The translations under genes were made by a program, and so were the position numbers. A model generated the notes under the pieces. The model had not been told where the DNA came from. It searched no databases and saw nothing but the letters and a program-made list of their open reading frames with translations. Shown in pieces: positions 7,817 to 14,446 of a stretch of 32,011 nt of DNA; the first letter of the stretch is position 1, and each line of letters begins with the position of its first letter. Source of the stretch: Spirochaetales bacterium (lineage in GTDB: Bacteria > Spirochaetota > Spirochaetia > DSM-2461); the NCBI GenBank assembly GCA_028532905.1, contig JAQQAM010000144.1:1-32011 (forward strand), read 5' to 3'.

Positions 7817-8641
7817 ATGAAATACCGGAAATTTCTTCCGTTCATATTTATTCTCATCTTCTCCTGCGAGAGCAGACTCTACCCTCCCACAGACCCTCCT
7901 GTTCTTTCCAATCTGGTCCTGACCAGCACATCCTATGATGACGCCACAACAAGCACCTTCGAAGGAGATACGGTACTCTTCACCCTGGGAGTGGAAGATC
8001 CTGAGGAAGACCCTGATATTCTGACCCTCAGCATTACATCCGGCGGCACTGCTGTGCAGACTGAAGAGTACAGTGATTCAAGGATTCATGACGGAAACAG
8101 CTGGGAAGGCTGGTTTGAAACGGAGGCTTTGGCAACCGGCAGCTACACTCTTGATTTTACTGCCACCGACAAGGAAGGCAATGTCAGCGAGACCCTCAGC
8201 CAGGACTTTACGATTGAAACAGATATAAAGGGTACGGTGACTACTGCGGATTTAGCTGTTTCCAATTTCAAAGCCTATTTAGCCGGATATTACCCAGATG
8301 TATCTGTTTATGACATCGTTCCTCCCGGGTATGAAACGAATGATGAACTGTTTACAGTGGGGTTTGACCTGACAAACAACTCGATGGTCAAAATAGATCT
8401 GGTGTATGTCCCTTTTACAGTGTTTATGGAGTGGGATAATCCCAGTGATGATCCTGATGCCGGCATTGAAGACTATGAATATTCGGGTACCGCAATTGTC
8501 TCTTCCATTGATCCTGGAGAAACAGCTCAGGGAGTGCTGCACCTTAATATATTGAATGGGGATTACAACGCCGCCCATGCAACCAATATTGCCAATGAAA
8601 CCGCCTATGACGAATCGGTCTGTGCCATAGAGATTTACTGA
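7817..8641 (+). CDS. lipoprotein with Ig-like N-terminal half
   Basis: The 274-residue product starts with a short lipoprotein signal, MKYRKFLPFIFILIFSC, with the lipidated cysteine at C17. Residues about 27-130 look like an Ig-like beta-sandwich (alternating strands and an ATDKEGNVSET stretch). Residues about 135-274 are a second beta-rich domain of unknown type with FTVGFDLTNNSMVKIDLVYVPF, resembling domains that describe added or missing contacts to a partner. I do not recognise a specific family and assign no function; it is probably anchored in the periplasm or outer membrane. It stands alone between the tRNA-Asn terminator and a convergent small ORF, and is probably leaderless. Confidence 0.8.
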   Translation: MKYRKFLPFIFILIFSCESRLYPPTDPPVLSNLVLTSTSYDDATTSTFEGDTVLFTLGVEDPEEDPDILTLSITSGGTAVQTEEYSDSRIHDGNSWEGWFETEALATGSYTLDFTATDKEGNVSETLSQDFTIETDIKGTVTTADLAVSNFKAYLAGYYPDVSVYDIVPPGYETNDELFTVGFDLTNNSMVKIDLVYVPFTVFMEWDNPSDDPDAGIEDYEYSGTAIVSSIDPGETAQGVLHLNILNGDYNAAHATNIANETAYDESVCAIEIY

Positions 8642-8648
8642 TATCCCA

Positions 8649-8849
8649 TTAAGCCAGACCCTCCGCCTGCTCCTCTGCTTCCCACTCATCATGGTATCTG
8701 CTGATCTGTGTCTGAGACAGAATGTGCCTGAGAACCATTTCATCCATCAACTGATTCATATGCTCCTCGGCAATACAGCTGCGCAGCAGGTTTAAACCGA
8801 CCTGAAACGGAATGTAGTCTTTATAGACAAGGTATGTAACAAAATCCAT
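8649..8849 (-). CDS. small hypothetical protein (66 aa)
   Basis: This short minus-strand ORF encodes an acidic, helix-prone protein with a tail rich in Glu and Ala. A purine-rich AGGGGAAGG stretch sits just before its ATG, a plausible ribosome site. I see no domain, signal peptide or membrane segment. It converges on the lipoprotein gene with 7 bases between the stops. It may be real, but codon bias is too weak at this length to be sure. Confidence 0.5.
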   Translation of the reverse strand: MDFVTYLVYKDYIPFQVGLNLLRSCIAEEHMNQLMDEMVLRHILSQTQISRYHDEWEAEEQAEGLA

Positions 8850-9019
8850 TCGCCTTCCCCTAACAGTAGAATCACCGGGTGCGGATCTGCTGATACATCA
8901 ACAGACAGAATTAAGTCTTATTTAGATTATCGGCCCTGAACGGGGCTATGTATTAGAAGTTTCGCTGGAAAATCACCCCCTTTCCTGATGATTAATTCAG
9001 GATAACGGCAAACATGGCT

Positions 9020-9025
9020 TATAAT
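9020..9025 (+). promoter_or_regulatory. probable -10 box of rbsD
   Basis: A perfect TATAAT lies 18 bases before the rbsD ATG. The -35 region (TTCAGG at 8996-9001, 18-base spacer) is weak. The leader would be only about 10-12 bases and just holds the GGAGG ribosome site. Confidence 0.45.
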
Positions 9026-9043
9026 AGGAAGCAGGAGGATTAA

Positions 9044-9463
9044 ATGAAAAAGAGCATGCTGTTGAACTCGAAGATTTCAAGTGTCATAGCCTCAATGGGA
9101 CATACCGATTCAATTACAATTGCCGATGCAGGCCTTCCCATACCCGATGTGGTCGAAAGAATTGACCTGGCCGTATCCAAGGGTATCCCGTCCTTCAAGG
9201 ATGTCCTGGCGGCGGTTCTTGATGAACTGTGTATTGAAAAGGTTGTATTTGCCGAGGAGATCCGGAATGAAAACTCCGAGGGTCTGGATGAAATTCAGAA
9301 TATGCTGGTTCAGTATGAGAAAACAACCGGCTTTAAACCGGCCATGTCTTTCATTCCCCATGAGGATTTCAAGAAACTGACGGCCGAGTCCAAAGCAGTC
9401 ATCAGAACAGGAGAAGTACTTCCCTATGCCAATATAATTCTGTATTCGGGAGTCACTTTCTAG
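9044..9463 (+). CDS. rbsD: D-ribose pyranase
   Basis: The 139-residue protein matches RbsD in length and at both conserved ends: SSVIASMGHTDSITIADAGLPIP with catalytic His20, and the C-terminal segment KAVIRTGEVLPYANIILYSGVTF. RbsD converts the pyranose form of ribose to the furanose so that ribokinase can use it, in the cytoplasm as a ring-like oligomer. A strong AGGAGG ribosome site precedes the ATG. Normally it sits with rbsACBK; here no ribose transporter or kinase is nearby, so it may serve a scattered ribose regulon or have moved to a related sugar. Confidence 0.93.
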   Translation: MKKSMLLNSKISSVIASMGHTDSITIADAGLPIPDVVERIDLAVSKGIPSFKDVLAAVLDELCIEKVVFAEEIRNENSEGLDEIQNMLVQYEKTTGFKPAMSFIPHEDFKKLTAESKAVIRTGEVLPYANIILYSGVTF

Positions 9464-9497
9464 GGTTTCACTTTTTTTCAAGGGAGAAAAAATGTGA

Positions 9498-9526
9498 TTG
9501 TTGCAGGTTTGAATTCTTTGTATAAT
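9498..9526 (+). promoter_or_regulatory. promoter of the HU gene, leaderless arrangement
   Basis: TTGTTG (9498-9503), 17 bases, and a perfect TATAAT (9521-9526) are followed by the ATG at 9535 after eight bases (ATGGAAAT). No Shine-Dalgarno sequence exists, so transcription should begin at the start codon or one or two bases before it. Confidence 0.75.
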
Positions 9527-9534
9527 ATGGAAAT

Positions 9535-9810
9535 ATGAACAAGCAGGAACTTGTCAGAGAGCTTTCTCAGACACTGGACATCTCTCAGAAAACAGTGCGT
9601 CACACCCTTGATGCTCTGCTGGAAGAGGTCGTTCAGGTACTGGAAGAGGGTGAAAATTATACTCAAACCGGATTCGGAACATTCAGGACTGAAGTCTCAC
9701 AGGAACGGATAAGTTACAATCCGTCGCTCAAAAGAAGAATGCTTCTTCCCAAAAAAAGAAAGGTGAAATTCAGACCCTCTGCCAAATTAAAGGGAAGAAT
9801 CAATGAGTAG
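9535..9810 (+). CDS. HU/IHF-family DNA-binding protein
   Basis: The 91-residue protein has the length and plan of HU: an N-terminal helical dimer region (MNKQELVRELSQTLDISQKTV), the turn GFGTF at 47-51, a beta-arm region and a C-terminal basic stretch ending SAKLKGRINE. The arm is atypical. The usual RNPxTG tip is replaced by ISYNPSLKRRMLLPKKRKVKF, keeping one NP but not the TG. It binds and bends DNA as a dimer and is probably a nucleoid protein, though it may pair with the next gene product. It is the first gene of a two-gene operon; the next ATG overlaps its last codons by 8 bases. Confidence 0.85.
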   Translation: MNKQELVRELSQTLDISQKTVRHTLDALLEEVVQVLEEGENYTQTGFGTFRTEVSQERISYNPSLKRRMLLPKKRKVKFRPSAKLKGRINE

Positions 9811-11107
9811 ATTTCTGACCCCATCAAAAATGGCAGAGAGACTCGAGGACAAGGTGGAACTGGACCGGGAAATGACCGGAAGATTCACCAATGAACTGTT
9901 TGAAATCATTATCAGGGAACTTAAAAAAGAGGAAACATTCTCTCTCTTCGGATTCGGAAGTTTCAAAAAGGTGTACGTGGCTCCTGCCAAGGGACGGAAT
10001 CCACATACCGGAGAAGCCATCTACGTACCCGCCCACTATAGAATCAAATTCACAGCTGCCGGAAAACTGGCCGAAAGAATCAATGCCGAATACGCACACC
10101 TCAAACCGGTGCTTCTGGATGAAGAAGTCATCCATGAAGGGCTGCTGCTGAAAGCGGAGCGTTATATAATGACTGCCGCCGCCGAGCCTGAGCCGGAAGG
10201 GGCAGAGCAGGAAGATCCCACCGTTCCCATTATAGAAATGAACACAGCCCCTGAGGAAGGACAAACTCAGGATACATCCGCCCAGGAAGCACCTGCTGAA
10301 GAATCAGAAGCCCCGGCAGTCTCTGTAGTCGAGGAAACTTTTATACCGGAACCATCAGCAGAGGATACTACCAAAGAGGAAACAGACTCCCGGGAGCCGA
10401 TAGAAGAGCATCATGTTCCTGATTTCGGCTTTAAAAAGGACAATAGAAACAGAGTTGTAAAACTGACCCTCCTGACTCTCCTGGCCCTTCTGATCGTATT
10501 GGGACTGGGATGGCTTATATTCCGGAATATAGGAACCCCTTCCGGAACTGAAATTATTGTCACCGAAGAGAAAGCTCCGGCTCCTTCCGAAACCGCTGAA
10601 CCTGAATCCACGGCACCTGAACCGGAGTCACTGCAGGGGTCTGAAACGGCCGAAGAGAGCCCTGAACCTGTACAGGAATCAGCGACAACGGCGGAAGCAG
10701 TTCCTGCAGGACCGGAAACGAACTACTCCATAAGTCCCGGAGATTCCTTCAGTCTTCTGGCTCAGGAGAGCTGGGGAAATATCTATCTCTGGCCCTATCT
10801 GTACAGCAGGAACAGCAGTTCCTTTCCCGACCCGGATCTTGTCCGCCCGGGAGATGAAATTGTGATTCCTCCCCAGCCGGATCAGACCAGAGACCAGATA
10901 CGAATTGAGGACAGTATACTCTTCGCCTATCAGCGGTACAGAACTCTGATAGCCGAACAGAGCGACAACCCCCGGAACCCGAGAAGGACTCTCAGTGCGG
11001 GCTATGTTCTCCTGGGCGGAGAAAGAATGTATCCCAGCTTCCTGGAACGCAGGCAGTCTGAGATCAGAATTGAAGATATCAGAAGAGTCGAAGACCTGAA
11101 CCGCTGA
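9803..11107 (+). CDS. HU-domain / transmembrane / LysM-like fusion protein
   Basis: The 434-residue protein has three clear parts. Residues 1-95 are a full HU domain with GFGSF at 50-54 and the intercalating-arm motif GRNPHTG at 64-70. Residues about 125-215 are an acidic, Pro/Ala/Glu-rich linker. Residues 218-240 form one strong membrane helix (VVKLTLLTLLALLIVLGLGW), followed by a second Glu/Pro/Ala linker to about 302. Residues about 306-357 look like a LysM domain (YSISPGDSFSLLAQESWG, then LVRPGDEIVIP). With the HU part inside the cell, the LysM part would be in the periplasm, where LysM binds peptidoglycan. This suggests a nucleoid-to-envelope link. Its start overlaps the upstream HU gene, so the two are coupled and may form heterodimers. 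Confidence 0.88.
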   Translation: MSRFLTPSKMAERLEDKVELDREMTGRFTNELFEIIIRELKKEETFSLFGFGSFKKVYVAPAKGRNPHTGEAIYVPAHYRIKFTAAGKLAERINAEYAHLKPVLLDEEVIHEGLLLKAERYIMTAAAEPEPEGAEQEDPTVPIIEMNTAPEEGQTQDTSAQEAPAEESEAPAVSVVEETFIPEPSAEDTTKEETDSREPIEEHHVPDFGFKKDNRNRVVKLTLLTLLALLIVLGLGWLIFRNIGTPSGTEIIVTEEKAPAPSETAEPESTAPEPESLQGSETAEESPEPVQESATTAEAVPAGPETNYSISPGDSFSLLAQESWGNIYLWPYLYSRNSSSFPDPDLVRPGDEIVIPPQPDQTRDQIRIEDSILFAYQRYRTLIAEQSDNPRNPRRTLSAGYVLLGGERMYPSFLERRQSEIRIEDIRRVEDLNR

Positions 11108-11115
11108 AGTCTCCC

Positions 11116-12978
11116 TTAATCCTCCTGACTCAGAAAATCCTTATATGACACAAGCTGAATTCCGTTCTTTCTGGCTTTCTGCAGCTTGGAGCTGTTTCCT
11201 TCAGGGTCCTCACACAGGAGGATGGATGTGGACTTAGTCACAGAGGAAGAGAACTCATACCCCCGGGACTCAATGATTTTCTGCAGCTCCTTTCTGCCCA
11301 AAGGGCCTTTTCCGGTCATACAGACCTGACCACGGGATTCCAGGACCTCCACCTCTTTAAGCTCAACAACCTCCAGCAGATTGTCCAGGAAACTCATGTT
11401 ATCCTCATTATTCTTCCAGGCAATGATATTCTGACCTGCCACATAGCTGTCATCCTCAAAATGGAGGAACTCCTCCATACTCTTGATTCCCAGTTTCTTC
11501 AATGCCTTCTGCTGTACCAGGGGAATACCCAGCTTGCTGATCAGTTCAGGAGCCGTCATCTGACGCACCTTGTCGATCTGCTGAAAGAAGTTGCTGATCT
11601 TTTTTTCGGCAAACCCTTCCAGACCTACAAGATTCTCTGTCTGAACCCTGTAGAGATCACTCACATTGGATATGATTTTCTGTTCAAAAAGCTGACGGAT
11701 GGTGGCTTCGGCAATCTGCTCCATCCCGGACTCTTTCACCCAGTACAGAATGGTCTGAATTTTCCGTTCGGGACATTCGGTGTTGGTGCATTTCAGGTGC
11801 ACCCCTTCGGTCTTCACCTCACTTTGGCAGACAGGGCACTGACCGGGAGCCAGATCCGTAAAAAAGAGATCCCCGTCCCTGCCCTTTGAGGAGAGATTTT
11901 CTTTAACATAGGGGATGACATCATTGGCCCTTTCTATCAAAAGTTCATCCCCCAGCTGAAGAGCCATGGACTCTACAAATGCATAGTTATGAAGGGAAGC
12001 CCTGGACAGATTGGCCCCGCCCAGCTGTACTGATTCAAACAGGGCTACCGGAACAAGGGCACCCTGCCGGCTGACCTGCCAGTCCACACCGGTGAGCTTT
12101 GTTTTTTTGGCTGCCGCAGGAGGTTTGATGGCAATGGCATAATGGTGATGGTGATCGACTACCCAGCGGCTGTCAATTTCCTCATGGATGGTATTATCGT
12201 CAACCGTCAGGATCAGACCGTCTGTTTCATACAGCCACTTGTCCCTGTACGTCTCCAGATACTGATTGTAGAAGGATTCGATATCCCCTCTGGACCCGAT
12301 ATTAAAGTACTCTACCGTATGAAATCCGGCATTTGTAAGCCAGTCGATAATACCGGCTTCACTGTCGGAAGGATTCCAGCGGGCTGTCTGATAACAGACA
12401 AAACGCACATACTTCAGGTCTTCCCGGTTTTCCTTTCTGTTGACCAGACCGACACAGTTGTTCCGGAGGGGTCTCCCCTGGGTATCATATACTGTATCTT
12501 TGGGCAGATAGAGCTCTCCCCTGATTTCAATATCATGTTCTTTTTCGGATATGCTTTGGGGGATGTCTGTAATAAAGTCGGAGATGGAAGTGACATCCTG
12601 CCCTACTGTGCCGTCCCCTCTGGTGGCCACATACTGAAGCACTCCCCCGCTGTAATAACAGCTGGCAGAAAGACCGTCAATTTTAGGCTGCATGGTCCAT
12701 TTTGTATCCCGGGGCATGGCAAGCTTGTCCAGCCACTTGAATACATCCTGAGGAGACTTGGCCTTCCCCATGGAGAGCATGGGCTCCACATGGGTGATCT
12801 TACCGCTCCCGTCAGCGGCAGCTCCAACCACAGAAAAGTAGGTACTTCCGGGATTGAGTGCCCGCAGCTCATCCTCCAGCCGGTCAAACTCCGCATCCGA
12901 CAGCAGAGGGGTATCGGTATTGTAATATGCATCCTTTGCTTCGGTCAGAAGCTTGATCAGATCCTGTTCTTTCAACAT
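11116..12978 (-). CDS. ligA: NAD+-dependent DNA ligase, divergent LigA
   Basis: The product is about 620 residues, slightly shorter than typical LigA (about 670). Order of parts: a short Ia-like N-terminus, the adenylation domain with nucleotidyl lysine K99 in KIDG, TRGDGTVGQDVT, IRGELYLP, an OB region (VSRQGALVPVALF, RANDVIPYV), a four-cysteine zinc site (CPVC and, after a spacer, CTNTEC), helix-hairpin-helix repeats (LVGLEGFAEKKI, LGIPLVQQKALKKLG) and a C-terminal BRCT domain. Several usual motifs are altered: NPRNAAAGSLRQ reads RNNCVGLVNRKEN and the AYKFPA lysine motif reads AIKPPA. It may be a second ligase beside a standard LigA. The start at 12978 is preferred: GAGGTG precedes it, while the longer version from 13017 overlaps the -10 box. 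Confidence 0.87.
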   Translation of the reverse strand: MLKEQDLIKLLTEAKDAYYNTDTPLLSDAEFDRLEDELRALNPGSTYFSVVGAAADGSGKITHVEPMLSMGKAKSPQDVFKWLDKLAMPRDTKWTMQPKIDGLSASCYYSGGVLQYVATRGDGTVGQDVTSISDFITDIPQSISEKEHDIEIRGELYLPKDTVYDTQGRPLRNNCVGLVNRKENREDLKYVRFVCYQTARWNPSDSEAGIIDWLTNAGFHTVEYFNIGSRGDIESFYNQYLETYRDKWLYETDGLILTVDDNTIHEEIDSRWVVDHHHHYAIAIKPPAAAKKTKLTGVDWQVSRQGALVPVALFESVQLGGANLSRASLHNYAFVESMALQLGDELLIERANDVIPYVKENLSSKGRDGDLFFTDLAPGQCPVCQSEVKTEGVHLKCTNTECPERKIQTILYWVKESGMEQIAEATIRQLFEQKIISNVSDLYRVQTENLVGLEGFAEKKISNFFQQIDKVRQMTAPELISKLGIPLVQQKALKKLGIKSMEEFLHFEDDSYVAGQNIIAWKNNEDNMSFLDNLLEVVELKEVEVLESRGQVCMTGKGPLGRKELQKIIESRGYEFSSSVTKSTSILLCEDPEGNSSKLQKARKNGIQLVSYKDFLSQED

Positions 12979-13006
12979 GTTCACCTCAGGGTATGTTATT
13001 GAGTCT

Positions 13007-13035
13007 ATCATAATCACTATAGCCCGTTATGCGAA
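13007..13035 (-). promoter_or_regulatory. promoter of the DNA ligase gene
   Basis: On the minus strand TTCGCA (13035-13030), 17 bases, then TATGAT (13012-13007). The transcript would start near 13000 and give a leader of about 20 bases with GAGGTG before the ATG at 12978. Confidence 0.6.
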
Positions 13036-13091
13036 CAGAAAAGAGGCAGATTTCGTCATAAACATATTTGGAAAACTTTTCCCGCCGGGTA

Positions 13092-13120
13092 TAGACAAAG
13101 AAAAAGGGTTCTGCTATATT
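13092..13120 (+). promoter_or_regulatory. promoter of tRNA-Cys
   Basis: TAGACA (13092-13097) and TATATT (13115-13120) are spaced by 17 bases. The predicted start near 13127 is about 7 bases before the mature tRNA. Confidence 0.8.
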
Positions 13121-13133
13121 TTCTCACACGTTC

Positions 13134-13206
13134 GGCGCCGTACCCAAGCGGCTAAGGGAGTGGATTGCAAATCCATCATTCAGCGGTTCGAGTCCGCTCG
13201 GCGCCT
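13134..13206 (+). tRNA. tRNA-Cys (anticodon GCA)
   Basis: The acceptor GGCGCCG (13134-13140) pairs perfectly with CGGCGCC (13199-13205), and T13206 is the discriminator. The anticodon loop TTGCAAA carries GCA, and the T arm is AGCGG-TTCGAGT-CCGCT. The 3' CCA is not encoded. Its last 18 bases are the start of a 180-bp tandem repeat downstream. Confidence 0.95.
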
Positions 13207-13215
13207 ATTGTTATA

Positions 13216-13242
13216 AAGGATCAACGACAGTTGGTCCTTTTT
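13216..13242 (+). terminator. tRNA-Cys terminator, repeat copy 1
   Basis: A 10-bp stem AAGGATCAAC/GTTGGTCCTT (one T-G pair) with loop GACA is followed by a T tract. Confidence 0.92.
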
Positions 13243-13252
13243 CATTTATAAC
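13224..13252 (+). promoter_or_regulatory. possible promoter inside repeat copy 1
   Basis: ACGACA (13224-13229) and TATAAC (13247-13252) are spaced by 17 bases, in the same place in the repeat as the promoter-like pair before the GNAT gene. A transcript from here would run from about 13259 to the second terminator near 13421. Confidence 0.35.
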
Positions 13253-13394
13253 CTCGGACTCGAACTGGAAGAGCGGCGCGACGAGCAGGAGCGCAAATCA
13301 TCAGGGATGATGATTTAGTGATGGAAGAGGGCCGGGAGGGAAGAAGCAGGAGGCTGATGACCGGACGGCGAGTCCGCTCGGCGCCTATTATATT

Positions 13395-13421
13395 AAGGAT
13401 CAGCAACAGCTGGTCCTTTTT
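13395..13421 (+). terminator. terminator, repeat copy 2
   Basis: The stem AAGGATCAGC/GCTGGTCCTT with loop AACA keeps all ten pairs although one base on each arm has changed relative to copy 1, then a T tract follows. Confidence 0.9.
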
Positions 13422-13494
13422 CATTTATAACCTTCGGACTCGAACTGGAAGAGCAGCGCGACGAGCAGGAGCGCAAATCATCAGGGATGCCGGC

Positions 13495-13523
13495 GCGACA
13501 GTTGGTTCTTTTTCATTTATAAT
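13495..13523 (+). promoter_or_regulatory. promoter of the double-GNAT gene, made from a repeat remnant
   Basis: GCGACA (13495-13500), 17 bases and a perfect TATAAT (13518-13523) lie within and just past the third partial repeat copy. The start would be near 13530, leaving a short leader with AGGGGG before the ATG at 13542. Confidence 0.6.
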
Positions 13524-13541
13524 GGGTTTCCAGGGGGACCT

Positions 13542-14429
13542 ATGATAGAAAGCTTTAAACCCGGCATGGAAACAGAAATCAGTTCACTGATCACCTCTGT
13601 CTACGAAAAATACATATCCCGTGATTTTTCAGATCAGGGACGGCAGGTGTTCACAGCTTATATTACAGCACAAAATATCCGCAACCGCTACGATGCCGGT
13701 CATATCATCCTTGTCTATAAAGACGGACCGCGTATAGCAGGAATCATTGAGGCAAGAGACCATATGCATATCTGCCTCTTTTTTGTGAGAGCTGAATATC
13801 AGGGCAGGGGCATTGGCAGGATGCTGATGAACTCTCTTGTTGAAGCAATCAAGGGAAAAACGGATTTCCTGGAAGTCAATTCCTCCCCTTTTGCCGTTCC
13901 GGTCTATGAGAAACTGGGGTTTCATAAAGTATCCGAACAGAAAGAAGAGGACGGCATTCTCCATACACCCATGAAAAAAAGCATCAGTGAAAGCCGTATC
14001 CAAATACAGACAATGAAGATTTCCGATTACAGTGAAGCCAAAGTATTGTGGAACGGTACAGAGGGTATGGGACTGCGGACTATGGATGACTCGAGAGAGG
14101 GAATAGAGACATTCCTGAAAAGGAACCCGGAGACCTGTTTTATCAGCAGAACAAAGGGAAAACTGACAGGGATCATTCTCTGTGGTCATGACGGCCGAAG
14201 AGGATATATCTATCACACTGCCGTTCAAAAAGATCACAGACAACAGGGCATTGGAAAGAAACTGGTGGAAGCGGCTCTTAAAGCACTGGAAAAGGAAGGT
14301 ATAAAGAAAGCCGCTCTGGTAGTCTTTAAAGACAATGACCAGGGGAACAGATTCTGGGAGTCTATGGGTTTCACTCTCAGAGACGATCTGAACTACAGAA
14401 ACAGGGTTATAGACGAGAGAAATGTTTAA
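13542..14429 (+). CDS. tandem-GNAT N-acetyltransferase
   Basis: The 295-residue protein contains two GNAT domains. The first (about 1-145) has the acetyl-CoA loop RAEYQGRGIGRML and the ending VYEKLGFHKV. The second (about 152-290) has QKDHRQQGIGKKL, FWESMGFTLRDDL and the stretch ILCGHDGRRGYIYHTAV, typical of YpeA-like acetyltransferases. Both loops keep the Q/RxxGxG core, so both may bind acetyl-CoA. Substrates are unknown. Each half is common as a single protein; the fusion is the notable part. A strong ribosome site (CAGGGGGACCT) precedes the ATG. The next gene follows after 17 bases, so they probably share a transcript. Confidence 0.85.
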   Translation: MIESFKPGMETEISSLITSVYEKYISRDFSDQGRQVFTAYITAQNIRNRYDAGHIILVYKDGPRIAGIIEARDHMHICLFFVRAEYQGRGIGRMLMNSLVEAIKGKTDFLEVNSSPFAVPVYEKLGFHKVSEQKEEDGILHTPMKKSISESRIQIQTMKISDYSEAKVLWNGTEGMGLRTMDDSREGIETFLKRNPETCFISRTKGKLTGIILCGHDGRRGYIYHTAVQKDHRQQGIGKKLVEAALKALEKEGIKKAALVVFKDNDQGNRFWESMGFTLRDDLNYRNRVIDERNV

Positions 14430-14446
14430 ACCGGGAGGTGGGTAAT

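Larger units (their letters stand above)
13189..13522 (+). repeat. tandem repeat derived from the 3' end of tRNA-Cys
   Basis: Copy 1 (13189-13309) and copy 2 (13369-13489) lie exactly 180 bases apart. Each holds the last 18 bases of tRNA-Cys, a short AT spacer, a terminator hairpin with T tract, CATTTATAACC, and a conserved 55-base block starting CGGACTCGAAC that differs at one base (13275/13455). A third, partial copy (13496-13522) matches 13225-13251 with one mismatch but lacks the tRNA part and the left arm of the terminator. The 59 bases between copies 1 and 2 (13310-13368) are unique. The ORF across this area is not a gene. Confidence 0.93.

Noticed and set aside
8279-8743. 154-residue minus-strand ORF.
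   Set aside because: It lies mostly opposite the lipoprotein gene, whose signal peptide and domain pattern are clear.
12142-13002. 286-residue plus-strand ORF.
   Set aside because: It is the antisense of the DNA ligase gene and has no recognisable domain.
12953-13216. 87-residue ORF over the ligA start and tRNA-Cys.
   Set aside because: It overlaps a tRNA, its promoter and the start of a well-supported gene on the other strand.
13134-13522. Integrated element bounded by attL/attR at tRNA-Cys.
   Set aside because: The 18-base direct repeats are only 180 bases apart with no integrase or cargo between them, so a present-day element is not supported; an old event remains possible.
13318-13545. 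75-residue plus-strand ORF after tRNA-Cys.
   Set aside because: It runs through a tRNA-tail repeat, two terminator regions and a promoter and has an Arg/Ala-rich composition typical of translated repeat DNA.
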